Source of the DNA: Gemmiger gallinarum
GTDB taxonomy: Bacteria > Bacillota > Clostridia > Oscillospirales > Ruminococcaceae
DNA length: 64,000 bases
Reading direction: 5' to 3'
Assembly: GCF_014982805.1 (NCBI RefSeq)
Contig: NZ_JADCKC010000003.1
Span: 496,001 to 560,000 of the forward strand
Shown: one piece after another, positions 16,733 through 24,554 of the stretch
Position numbering within the stretch: position 1 is the stretch's first letter
How the letters are laid out: each line of letters opens with the position of its first letter
Made by a program: the position numbers and the translations under genes
The notes under the pieces: generated by a model
The model's database searches: none
What the model saw: only the letters and a program-made list of their open reading frames with translations
Told to the model about the DNA's origin: nothing

Positions 16733-17929
16733 ATGGGCGCAATTATAACCAACCTGCAGCAGATCTTTGCCAACTCCGGTTACGCACAGATCTTATTTGC
16801 AGAAGGCGGCTACCGCTACGCGATCATGCTTGCGATCGCCTGTGTACTGATTTATCTGGCAATCGTTCACCAGTTTGAACCTCTTCTGCTGTTGCCCATC
16901 GGCTTCGGCATGCTGATGGCCAACCTGCCGCTGGACGGCATCATCCACATGGAGATCTTTATCAACGAGACCCAGCACATCAACTGGGAACTTCTGGGTA
17001 CGTCCGGCGGTTTGGCCGACTATCTGTACTTAGGCGTCAAGCTAGGCATCTATCCCCCGCTGATCTTCCTGGGCATCGGCACCATGACCGACTTTGAGCC
17101 GCTGATCGCCCGTCCCTCCAGCCTGCTGCTGGGCGCTGCCGCTCAGCTGGGCATCTTCGTCGCCTACGCCGGCGCCCGTCTGCTGGGCTTCACCCCGCCG
17201 GAAGCTGCTTCCATCGGCATCATCGGCGGCGCCGACGGCCCCACCGCCATTCTGACCACCTCCATCCTGGCTCCTGCTCTGCTGGGCTCCATCGCCGTGG
17301 CGGCCTACTGCTACATGGCTCTGGTCCCTGTCATTCAGCCCCCCATCATGCGGCTGCTGACCACTGAGAAGGAACGCCAGATCATCATGGAGGCCCCCCG
17401 CAAGGTCAGCCACACCGAGAAGGTCCTCTTCCCCATCATCGTTACCATTCTGGTCAGCCTGCTGCTGCCCGATGCCGCCATCCTGGTCGGCTGCCTGATG
17501 ATGGGCAACCTGATGAAAGAATGCGGCGTTGTGGAGCGTATCACCAAGACCGCCGGCAACGAGCTGATGAACATCATCACCATCTTCCTGGGCTTCTCCG
17601 TCGGCTGCACCACCAACGCCGAGACCTTCCTGAACATGCGCACCGTCATGGTCATCTTCCTGGGCGTCTTCGCCTTCGCCTTCGGCACCGCCGGCGGCGT
17701 TCTGCTGGGCAAGGTCATGTGCCTGGTCACCCACGGCAAGATCAACCCCCTCATCGGCTCCGCCGGTGTTTCCGCCGTTCCCATGGCCGCCCGTGTTTCT
17801 CAGAAGGTTGGCCAGGAGTACAACCCCCGCAACTATCTGCTGATGCACGCCATGGGCCCCAACGTGGCCGGCGTTATCGGCAGCGCTGTGGCGGCCGGTA
17901 TCCTCATCAACATGTGCCGCGGTATGTGA
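16733..17929 (+). CDS. oadB: Sodium ion-translocating decarboxylase beta subunit (OadB/MmdB/GcdB)
   Basis: 398 residues with about 10 membrane segments. The conserved GIIGGADGPTAI (162-173, Asp 168 of the Na+ site) and FSVGCTTNAETFL regions are intact, as is the C-terminal NYLLMHAMGPNVAGVIGSAVAAG. The subunit decarboxylates carboxybiotin and exports Na+. Whether the substrate is oxaloacetate, methylmalonyl-CoA or glutaconyl-CoA depends on an alpha subunit encoded elsewhere. Start after GAAGGAAGGATGAC. Confidence 0.93.
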   Translation: MGAIITNLQQIFANSGYAQILFAEGGYRYAIMLAIACVLIYLAIVHQFEPLLLLPIGFGMLMANLPLDGIIHMEIFINETQHINWELLGTSGGLADYLYLGVKLGIYPPLIFLGIGTMTDFEPLIARPSSLLLGAAAQLGIFVAYAGARLLGFTPPEAASIGIIGGADGPTAILTTSILAPALLGSIAVAAYCYMALVPVIQPPIMRLLTTEKERQIIMEAPRKVSHTEKVLFPIIVTILVSLLLPDAAILVGCLMMGNLMKECGVVERITKTAGNELMNIITIFLGFSVGCTTNAETFLNMRTVMVIFLGVFAFAFGTAGGVLLGKVMCLVTHGKINPLIGSAGVSAVPMAARVSQKVGQEYNPRNYLLMHAMGPNVAGVIGSAVAAGILINMCRGM

Positions 17930-17954
17930 TCTCCTTTTTCGCAGCCGCTTTCCG

Positions 17955-17982
17955 GACAGCCGGGCCTTCGGGTCCGGCTGTC
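17955..17982 (+). terminator. Hairpin after oadB, weak terminator
   Basis: GACAGCCGGGCC-TTCG-GGTCCGGCTGTC is a strong stem with a UUCG loop but is not followed by a clear U-run. Confidence 0.5.
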
Positions 17983-18034
17983 TTGCTGTGTGCCTCCCTT
18001 TTTGCTGCAATTGGCTGAAATTTTCTGCCAGGAC

Positions 18035-18063
18035 TTGACCCGGAGTTCTTTCCCGCACATAAT
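18035..18063 (+). promoter_or_regulatory. Promoter of the L,D-transpeptidase gene
   Basis: TTGACC 18035-18040, 17 bp, CATAAT 18058-18063. Confidence 0.55.
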
Positions 18064-18130
18064 AGGAATATGTGAAATTTTCCGGCAGGTTCCGCCCGCC
18101 GGTCCCCATCTGCCAACAGGAGGTTTTTGT

Positions 18131-19297
18131 ATGGATCATCGCGATGCGCCCCGCGCACAGCGTTCTTCGTCCGGTTCCCCCGCCAGCCGTCCCTCCGGTC
18201 AGGGCTCCCGCCCCGTTCCGTCGGACAGCGCCAAGGCCCGCGCCCGTGCCCGCCGCAAGGCCCGCCAGCGCCGCGCCCGCAACCGCATGCTGGTCTGTCT
18301 GTGTGCCCTTGTGCTCTGTGTGGTGGGTGCACTGGGCATCGCCTACGGTCTGCCCAGCGGTACTCCCGCCACGGTCGATCCCTCCTCCGACAGCAGCGCA
18401 GTACAGGCCGGGGCCGGAGCCTCGGATGTGACTGAGGCCACCCCCACCCCGGAGCCCACCCCCGATCCGGCGGAGGAGCGCATTGCCCAGGTCACCGAGC
18501 GCAACATTGCCAACGCCACCAAGGATGCCCCGGAAGTCAAAGACCCGGATACCTGGCAGCAGAACGCCGTCGCCCTGCTGGAAGGTTTGCAGGCCGACCC
18601 TGAGTACAGCGATCTGGACCTGACCGTGCGGGAGGACTTTCCCTATCTCATCGCCGTCAACCGGGCCGCCTCGGTGGTAACGGTCTATGCCGCCGACGGC
18701 GATGGCGACGATGCCCGCTACACCAGGCCCTATATGGCCATGATCTGCAGCGGCGGCCCCGACACCCCCACCGGTGTGTTCGAGACGCCCGTCAGCTATT
18801 CCTGGCGGCTGCTGTCCGGCCCCTGCTATGGTCAGTACGCCACCCGCATCTGGGACGCCTACCTCTTCCACAGCGTCCCCTACTACACCCAGCACAAGGA
18901 CGACCTGGAATACGTGGAGTACAACAAGCTGGGCACCCAGGCTTCTCTGGGCTGCATCCGTCTGATGGTGGTGGATGTGAAGTGGATCTATGACAACTGC
19001 CCCATCGGCACCACGGTGGTCATCTACGACGATGAGAACGATCCCGGTCCCATGGGCCGCCCGGGCACCATCTACACCGACCCCGACGACGAGAGCATGC
19101 GCGGCTGGGACCCCACCGATCCCGATCCGGAGAACCCCTGGGATGATGCCTATCTCACCGGCACCACCATCCGCAGCGAGGAAGCCTGGGCTGAGTGGGA
19201 TGCCGCTCAGGACGATGCCCGCTGGAGCTACAGCCTCACCGAGCCCGATCTGCAGGGCTGGAGCACCGACTACAAGACCGAGGGAACCCGCGGTTAA
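18131..19297 (+). CDS. Membrane-anchored L,D-transpeptidase (YkuD)
   Basis: 388 residues. A Ser/Arg-rich cytoplasmic tail (1-52, dense RARARRKARQRRARNR) is followed by one membrane helix (53-73), a Thr/Pro linker and a YkuD domain (about 165-300). The catalytic motif is complete: HSVP (His 247) and ASLGCIRL with Cys 275 and Arg 277. The enzyme would form 3-3 crosslinks in peptidoglycan or attach proteins to it, outside the membrane. About 85 residues follow the domain, Asp/Thr/Trp-rich and unlike usual family members. Start after AGGAGGTTTTTGT. Confidence 0.92.
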   Translation: MDHRDAPRAQRSSSGSPASRPSGQGSRPVPSDSAKARARARRKARQRRARNRMLVCLCALVLCVVGALGIAYGLPSGTPATVDPSSDSSAVQAGAGASDVTEATPTPEPTPDPAEERIAQVTERNIANATKDAPEVKDPDTWQQNAVALLEGLQADPEYSDLDLTVREDFPYLIAVNRAASVVTVYAADGDGDDARYTRPYMAMICSGGPDTPTGVFETPVSYSWRLLSGPCYGQYATRIWDAYLFHSVPYYTQHKDDLEYVEYNKLGTQASLGCIRLMVVDVKWIYDNCPIGTTVVIYDDENDPGPMGRPGTIYTDPDDESMRGWDPTDPDPENPWDDAYLTGTTIRSEEAWAEWDAAQDDARWSYSLTEPDLQGWSTDYKTEGTRG

Positions 19298-19350
19298 GCC
19301 TCCGCGGCAGCTTTGTCCGTTCCCCTGCGATTATCAAAACAGCAAAAAAT

Positions 19351-19382
19351 CCTCCCGGAGAAATATCTCCGGGAGGTTTTTT
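19351..19382. terminator. Bidirectional terminator
   Basis: CCTCCCGGAG / CTCCGGGAGG (19351-19360 and 19367-19376), U6 on the right and A6 on the left, between convergent ldt and cyclophilin genes. Confidence 0.9.
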
Positions 19383-19486
19383 CTTTGATCTGATAAGATA
19401 TCCGAGGGAGCGGAAGGCCGGCTTTCCTGCTCCGGCTTCTGTGGCTAAACCGCCGAGCTCCTGCATATACTAGGGTCAGCGGCGGG

Positions 19487-20374
19487 TCACTGGCCGTCCT
19501 GGCCGTCCTGGCCGTCCTGGGATTCCGGGGAATCCTCAGACGCCTGGGACTCCGCCCCGTCATCGGAAGTTTCCGCCTCCTCGGCCGAGGCTTCCTCTGC
19601 TTTGGCCAGCTCCTCGGCGGTGGGGCCGGGGTAGGTGGCGATGGTCACCTTCTCAATGGTGATGGTGTCCTCCTCGGTGGGGCGGAAGGTATCGTTGCCT
19701 TCCTCATCCAGCACCGTGTCTACACAGGCCATCCGGTCCACCACATCCATGCCCTCGTACACCTGGCCGAACACCGTGTCGGTGTTGTCGAGATAAGGCA
19801 GTCCCCCCGCCGCCCCGTAGGCTGCGATCTGGGACTCGGAGTAGCCGTTCTGGCTCAGCTGGGACTGCATTTCCTCATCCACACTGTCGGGCAGGGCCGT
19901 CACAAAATAGAACTGGCTCTCCCCGCTGTTGGGGTCCCCCTTGGTGGTGGCGGCGCACAGGGCTCCCGCGTAATGCCGCAGGGAGGAATCCGCCTCCAGC
20001 GGGATGGGATTGTCCGAGTAGATGGTGCTGCCGCCGGTGCCGGTACCGGTGGCGTCGCCTCCCTGCACTGCAAAGCCGTACTCGCTGCGCCAGATGACGG
20101 TATCGTCATAGTAGCCGCTGCGGGCCAGGCCCACAAAGTTGTACACTGCCATGGGCGCGGCGTCGGGGTAGAGCGCCACCCGCACCTCCCCCAGGGAAGT
20201 GGTGAAAATGGCGATGAGGTCCCCGTCCGAAGGGGCGGTGAACTGGCGCTCGGAACTTTCCACTTCCTCCCGTTTGGGTACCGGATACCGGCTGCTCTCA
20301 CAGGCTGCAAGAGGAAGGGCGATCAGCAGTGCTGCGCACAGGGCGCAGAGATTTCGTTTTGCGATGGGTGCCAA
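19487..20374 (-). CDS. Lipoprotein cyclophilin-type peptidyl-prolyl isomerase
   Basis: 295 residues. Lipoprotein signal with lipobox LAAC (Cys 25) places it on the outer face of the membrane. The cyclophilin domain (about 52-245) shows IFTTSLGEVRVALYPDAAP, AVYNFVGLARSGYYDDTVIWR, FAVQGGDATGTGTGG, and the SQFYFVT core with the NTDTVFGQVYEGMDVVD region. It should catalyse proline isomerisation in exported proteins. The C-terminal 45 residues are acidic and end in a DGQ tandem repeat, coded by tandem copies of a 9-base unit (19488-19520), which could vary in length. Start after GGAGGGCCGCCGTTGGCACCC. Confidence 0.9.
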   Translation of the reverse strand: MAPIAKRNLCALCAALLIALPLAACESSRYPVPKREEVESSERQFTAPSDGDLIAIFTTSLGEVRVALYPDAAPMAVYNFVGLARSGYYDDTVIWRSEYGFAVQGGDATGTGTGGSTIYSDNPIPLEADSSLRHYAGALCAATTKGDPNSGESQFYFVTALPDSVDEEMQSQLSQNGYSESQIAAYGAAGGLPYLDNTDTVFGQVYEGMDVVDRMACVDTVLDEEGNDTFRPTEEDTITIEKVTIATYPGPTAEELAKAEEASAEEAETSDDGAESQASEDSPESQDGQDGQDGQ

Positions 20375-20475
20375 CGGCGGCCCTCCTTTCCGCCCCGCAG
20401 GGCGAAGCCCGAGGCTGCGGCCCGGGCGAAAATATCTATAATATTATACCACAGGACGGGGGAAATAGATAGCGC

Positions 20476-20504
20476 TTGACGGCAGTACAAAAAACAAGTA
20501 AACT
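20476..20504 (+). promoter_or_regulatory. Promoter of the DUF1292 gene
   Basis: TTGACG 20476-20481, 17 bp, TAAACT 20499-20504. Confidence 0.65.
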
Positions 20505-20552
20505 AGTAGCATAGTAACGGGGCTGCGCCCCGTGGAACGGAGATTTAACATT

Positions 20553-20882
20553 ATGTCTGACGAGCTTACCCCCGAAATGATGGAAGAGACTGCGCCCGAT
20601 CTTCTGACCCTGGAGGACGAGGACGGGCAGGAATGCACCTTTGAAGTCGTGGACGCCACTGAGGTTAAGGGCACCCGCTATCTGGCGGTGGTCCCCTATG
20701 TGGAGGACCCGGCAAACCTCAACGATGATGCTGAGCTCATCATCATGCGCGTGGGCACCGACGACGAAGGTGAATATATGGATATCGTGGATGACGACGA
20801 GGAACTGCTGGAAGTGGGCCATGTCTTTGAGGAACGCCTGCGTGCCATGTTCGACATCGACGATTCCGAGCTGGAATCCTGA
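20553..20882 (+). CDS. DUF1292 family protein (YrzB-like)
   Basis: 109 residues, very acidic. LLTLEDEDGQECTFEVVDATEVKGTRYLAVVPYVE and ELIIMRVGTDDEGEYMDIVDDDEELLEVGHVFEERL match DUF1292, a small conserved Firmicute protein often near ruvX/ireB. No catalytic residues are known. Start at the ATG after CGGAGATTTAAC; an upstream in-frame codon is not supported. It has its own promoter, and a candidate 6S RNA gene follows. Confidence 0.88.
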   Translation: MSDELTPEMMEETAPDLLTLEDEDGQECTFEVVDATEVKGTRYLAVVPYVEDPANLNDDAELIIMRVGTDDEGEYMDIVDDDEELLEVGHVFEERLRAMFDIDDSELES

Positions 20883-20939
20883 GTTAATAGCCCCTGCACG
20901 GTTCGATTTGTTGCAGCTTTATATAATCCTACTAATCAA

Positions 20940-21076
20940 ATTCAGGGAGCCTGGCGTCGGCCGCCGGATTGCAGACCTCCCGCCGCTGGCGGAGGAAGGG
21001 AGCGTGAAAGCGTCCGCAGGGCACCCACCTGCCAAACGGTAGGTTTTGATTGGCTGCAGACGGCCGCGCGGGGGTT
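20940..21076 (+). ncRNA. ssrS: Probable 6S RNA
   Basis: The 340-bp gap after DUF1292 contains a long rod-like fold: a closing stem GCG-CGGCCG (20954-20963) with CGGCCG-CGC (21061-21069), an internal hairpin CCTCCCGCC/GGCGGAGG, and the 3' arm CACCCACCTGCC-AAAC-GGTAGGTTTTGATTGG, which matches the 3' side of the 6S central bubble and its small hairpin (compare CAUUCACCUUGAACCAAGG in E. coli). A TATAAT at 20922-20927 lies upstream and a terminator at 21092-21127 downstream. Boundaries are approximate. 6S RNA binds sigma-A RNA polymerase. The identification is by pattern, not by a covariance search. Confidence 0.6.
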
Positions 21077-21091
21077 GTTTTGTATCTCACA

Positions 21092-21128
21092 GGCAGGGCG
21101 CGCAGATTGTGCAGCTCTGCCTTTTTTG
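21092..21128 (+). terminator. Terminator after the 6S-like RNA
   Basis: GGCAGGGC / GCTCTGCC 8-bp stem with an inner GCGCA/TGC helix, followed by U6. Confidence 0.75.
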
Positions 21129-21223
21129 TTGTCCGGCTTTGCGGCGCCGGACACATACGGAACAGAAAACCCGTCCGTCCCCTTTTCCTCACCCCGGGGC
21201 GGACAAGGAGGAGGGAAATTTCC

Positions 21224-22000
21224 ATGGGCAAACGGATTGCCCCCGGGGACAAAATCCCCTTTTTTCAGTATGACACCCCATACAGCGCACAGAACAGTTT
21301 CCGCGCCCTGCTGGAGCAGAACGCCCCCCTGGTGCTGGTGTTCATGAGCAATTTCGGTCATCCGGTCACCCGCACCTTTGTGTCCCGGTACTCCCATTCC
21401 CGGTACAAGCTGACAGGGGGCGGGTTCGCCATGGTGGTGCGCTCCTACCCTGAAAAGCTGGCCGAGAACATCGGTCCCCGCAGCCTGCCCTATCCCCTGC
21501 TCTGCGATGCGGAGGGTGTTTTGTACGATCTGCTGGACATTCCTTCCAAAACGGGCTTCTGGCGGACCTGCTCTCTGGAAGGCTGGCGCATCCTGAAAAA
21601 GGCCCGCCGCCGGGGCTATGTCATGCCTGCCCACCAGCCCCAGCAGATGCCCCTGACCCTGATTCTGGATGCCGACGGCACCGTGCTGTTCAGCCACTAC
21701 GGCTCCAGCCTCACCGATGTGCCCGAGGACTGCGGCGCCATGCAGAATCTGCTGGCCGAGCTGGACCTGCTGCCCGAGGAGCCGGAGGAGGAAACCGACG
21801 ACTTTGCCTCCGACGACTACGAGGAAGAGGGCTACGACGAGGAGGAAGCCTACGACGAGGGCGAAGAGGAGGACTACGACCCCGACGCCGACGACTTTGC
21901 CCATGTGCCCGATGACAGCGATGTACGGGAATACAACTCTCCCAAGCTGTCCCACACGGTACTTCTGGGCCTGCTGGACGACCCTTACGAGGACGACTGA
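21224..22000 (+). CDS. Redoxin-fold (AhpC/TSA-like) protein lacking the catalytic cysteine
   Basis: 258 residues. The thioredoxin-like order is recognisable: PGDKIPFFQYDTPY, the strand LVLVFMSNFGHPVTRTFV, PYPLLCDAEGVLYDLLDI and LTLILDADGTVLFSHYG. At the place where peroxiredoxins have a Cys (F-G-C-P-x-C-R) this protein has F-G-H-P-V-T-R, so neither redox Cys is present. A strongly acidic Tyr-rich tail (about 186-235) and a short conserved end (SPKLSHTVLLGLLDDPYEDD) follow. It is unlikely to be a peroxidase; a binding or scaffold role is possible. Start after AAGGAGGAGGG. Confidence 0.8.
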   Translation: MGKRIAPGDKIPFFQYDTPYSAQNSFRALLEQNAPLVLVFMSNFGHPVTRTFVSRYSHSRYKLTGGGFAMVVRSYPEKLAENIGPRSLPYPLLCDAEGVLYDLLDIPSKTGFWRTCSLEGWRILKKARRRGYVMPAHQPQQMPLTLILDADGTVLFSHYGSSLTDVPEDCGAMQNLLAELDLLPEEPEEETDDFASDDYEEEGYDEEEAYDEGEEEDYDPDADDFAHVPDDSDVREYNSPKLSHTVLLGLLDDPYEDD

Positions 22001-22028
22001 ACTTTTTCCCTGTATTACCCTGTATGTT

Positions 22029-22070
22029 CCCGGCCTTCCGGTGGCTGTACCCGGAAGGCCGGGTTTTGTT
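22029..22070 (+). terminator. Terminator of the redoxin-like gene
   Basis: CCCGGCCTTCCGG / CCGGAAGGCCGGG (22029-22041 and 22051-22063) followed by TTTTGTTTTT. Confidence 0.88.
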
Positions 22071-22116
22071 TTTGGCCGCATTCTGCCGTGAGGGAAGGGT
22101 TTTGCCGCCCCTCTAC

Positions 22117-22145
22117 TTGCTGTTTGGGGGCCGACAGGGTATAAT
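22117..22145 (+). promoter_or_regulatory. Promoter of the nonulosonic acid operon
   Basis: TTGCTG 22117-22122, 17 bp, TATAAT 22140-22145, about 105 bp before the first start. Confidence 0.7.
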
Positions 22146-22251
22146 GGACTGTGTATACCTGTCCGCACCGTTTGCCGGTGCGGGAGAAGTGCAAAAACTC
22201 CGGCCGACCGGGCGCTGCCGCCCGCCGACGCCGTTTTGGGAGGGCAATCTC

Positions 22252-23421
22252 ATGTCTGAATTTATCCCGCTTTCCGTTCCGAATTTCGGTGAGGGCGAGG
22301 CCGAAGCCGCCCGCGCCGCCGTGCTGTCCGGCTGGGTCTCCACCAGCGGAGCCCGCGTCGGCGAATTTGAACAGGCCATCGCCGACTACGTGGGCATGCC
22401 CCGGGCCGTGGCCACCAACGCGGGCAGCTCGGCGCTGCACATGGCCGCCCTGGCCGCCGGCATCCACGCCGGTGACGAGGTCATCGTCCCCACCCTGACC
22501 TTCATTGCCGCCGTCAATCCCCTGACCCGCTACATCGGCGCCGAGCCGGTGTTCATCGGCTGCGACGACTCGCTGTGCATCGACCCCGACGGGGTGGAGG
22601 ACTTCTGCGCCAACCACTGCACCATGCACGACGGCAAGCTCTACAACAACAAGACCGGCGCCCATGTGGCGGCCCTGGGAGTGGTACATGTCTTCGGCAA
22701 CATGGCCGACATGCCCCGCCTGATGGACATTGCCAAACGCTACGGCCTCATCCTCATCGAGGACGCCACCGAGGCCCTGGGCACCCATTACATTTCCGGC
22801 CCTCTGGCGGGCAAGTTTGCCGGCACCATGGGCGACGCGGGCTGCTACAGCTTCAACGGCAACAAGATCATCACCACCGGCGCCGGCGGCATGATGGTCT
22901 CCAACCATCCCGACTGGGCCGAGCACGCCAAGCATCTGTCCACCCAGGCCAAAGCCGACCTGCTGCAGTTTGTCCACGACGAGGTGGGCTACAACTACCG
23001 CATGACCAACGTCCAGGCAACCCTGGGTCTGGTCCAGCTGGAGCGCCTGGAAGGCTTCATCGAGAACAAAAAGGCCCGGTATGAGCAGTACGTGGCCGGG
23101 CTGGACGGCAAAAAGGGCCTGCGCATCCTGCCCTTCCGGGACGAAGCCCAGGGCGTGCGCCCCAACCGCTGGTTCTTCAGCCTCTATCTGGGTGAGAGCG
23201 ACCTCGACCGGGATGCCGTTATCGGGAAACTGCAGGCTCAGAACATCCAGACCCGCCCGGTGTGGGCCCTCATTCACGAGCAGGCCGATTACCCCAGAAA
23301 CGAAGCCTACCATCTGGACAAGGCCCTGGATTATCGCAAGTACATCGTCAACCTGCCCTGCTCCACCGACCTGTCCGAGGAGGATTGCGCCCGCGTCATC
23401 GACGCGGTGCTGGCGCTGTAA
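22252..23421 (+). CDS. legC: LegC-like PLP aminotransferase (DegT/DnrJ/EryC1 family)
   Basis: 389 residues. The sugar aminotransferase fold has GSSALHMAALAAGIHAGDEVIVPTLTFIAAVN, EDATEALGTHY and the PLP lysine in GCYSFNGNKIITTGAGGMM (Lys about 203). The NHCTMHDGKLYNNKTGAHVAAL insertion is typical of the LegC subgroup, which aminates a UDP-4-keto-6-deoxy-GlcNAc on the way to legionaminic acid. First gene of a ten-gene operon. Start ATG follows GGGAGGGCAATCTC. Confidence 0.87.
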   Translation: MSEFIPLSVPNFGEGEAEAARAAVLSGWVSTSGARVGEFEQAIADYVGMPRAVATNAGSSALHMAALAAGIHAGDEVIVPTLTFIAAVNPLTRYIGAEPVFIGCDDSLCIDPDGVEDFCANHCTMHDGKLYNNKTGAHVAALGVVHVFGNMADMPRLMDIAKRYGLILIEDATEALGTHYISGPLAGKFAGTMGDAGCYSFNGNKIITTGAGGMMVSNHPDWAEHAKHLSTQAKADLLQFVHDEVGYNYRMTNVQATLGLVQLERLEGFIENKKARYEQYVAGLDGKKGLRILPFRDEAQGVRPNRWFFSLYLGESDLDRDAVIGKLQAQNIQTRPVWALIHEQADYPRNEAYHLDKALDYRKYIVNLPCSTDLSEEDCARVIDAVLAL

Positions 23422-23470
23422 GGCGTCCATTCCGGGTATCTCACCCCACTGATAAGGAGGTCGACCCGCC

Positions 23471-24520
23471 TTGCTCAAGGTAGAGGAACTGTTCATCGAC
23501 GAAAATGCCACCGTGCTGGACAGCATGAAAAAGCTGGACGAGACCGGTCAGCGCATTCTCTTCATCGCGCCGGGGGGCAAGCTGCAGGCTGTCCTCACCG
23601 ACGGCGACCTGCGCAAATTCCTGCTTCGCGGCGGCACGCTGACTGCCCCTGTCTCCCAGGCGGCAAACTACCATCCCAAAAGCCTGACCGTTTCCGAGCG
23701 CGGCCGTGCCCGGAAGATGCTTAAGGACTGCGGCATCGACGCAGTGCCCATTCTGGATCTGAAGGGCAGCATCACCGACATCGTCTTTGCCCACGGGCTG
23801 GACATCGACAACCGCAAGCAGGCTCCCATTCCGGTGGTCATCATGGCGGGCGGGCTGGGTACCCGGCTCTACCCCTACACCAAGATTCTGCCCAAGCCCC
23901 TCATCCCGGTGGGAGAGCATCCCATCGCCGAGCTCATCATCGACCGGTTCCGGGATTTCGGCTGCCGTCAGTTCACCATGATCGTCAACTACAAAAAGAA
24001 CATGATCAAGTCCTATTTCGGCGATCTGGAGACCGACTACACCGTGGACTTTGCCGACGAGGAAGTCTTTATGGGTACCGGCGGCGGGCTCTGCCTGCTC
24101 AAAGGCCGGATGAATTCCACCTTCTTCTTCACCAACTGCGACGTGCTGCTGGACGCTGACTTCGGCGACATCTACGCCTACCACAAGCGGCAGGACAACC
24201 TCATCACCATGGTCTGCGCCTTCAAGCACTACACCGTGCCCTACGGCGTGGTGGAGCTGGGCCCCGACGGAGGCATCGCCGCCATGAAGGAAAAGCCGGA
24301 ACTCAACTTCCTCACCAACACCGGCGTCTACGTGGTGGAGCCCCGTGTGGTGGAGGAGATGAACGACGGCGAGAAGATCGGCTTCCCCGATGTGATCGAG
24401 CGCTACCGCGCCGCCGGGGAAAAGGTGGGGGTCTACCCCATCAGCGAGAGCTCCTGGATGGACATGGGCCAGATGGAGGAGCTGGAAAAAATGCGCCGCA
24501 AGCTGGAAGAACAGACCTGA
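23471..24520 (+). CDS. PtmE-like nucleotidyltransferase with N-terminal CBS pair
   Basis: 349 residues, translated from TTG: AAGGAGG lies 10 bases upstream and no ATG occurs before the CBS domain begins. Residues 1-115 are two CBS motifs (VLDSMKKLDETGQRILFIAPGGKLQAVLTDGDLRKFLLRGG). The nucleotidyltransferase core follows: PVVIMAGGLGTRLYPYTKILPKPLIPVGEHPI (118-149), then FTMIVNYKKNMIKSYFGD and MGTGGGLCLL. In Campylobacter PtmE this architecture makes GDP-glucosamine for legionaminate synthesis, so donors here may be GDP- rather than UDP-linked. The CBS pair probably senses a nucleotide. Confidence 0.85.
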   Translation: MLKVEELFIDENATVLDSMKKLDETGQRILFIAPGGKLQAVLTDGDLRKFLLRGGTLTAPVSQAANYHPKSLTVSERGRARKMLKDCGIDAVPILDLKGSITDIVFAHGLDIDNRKQAPIPVVIMAGGLGTRLYPYTKILPKPLIPVGEHPIAELIIDRFRDFGCRQFTMIVNYKKNMIKSYFGDLETDYTVDFADEEVFMGTGGGLCLLKGRMNSTFFFTNCDVLLDADFGDIYAYHKRQDNLITMVCAFKHYTVPYGVVELGPDGGIAAMKEKPELNFLTNTGVYVVEPRVVEEMNDGEKIGFPDVIERYRAAGEKVGVYPISESSWMDMGQMEELEKMRRKLEEQT

Positions 24521-24554
24521 GGCGTTCCACTGGAATTTTGTAAGGAGGCTGCAC

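Noticed and set aside
17042-18895. Long minus-strand frame antisense to oadB and the L,D-transpeptidase gene
   Set aside because: Gly/His/Gln-rich low-complexity product caused by GC-rich codons of the real genes on the other strand.
22015-23526. 503-residue minus-strand frame over legC
   Set aside because: Shadow of a recognised aminotransferase; no family resemblance or ribosome site.
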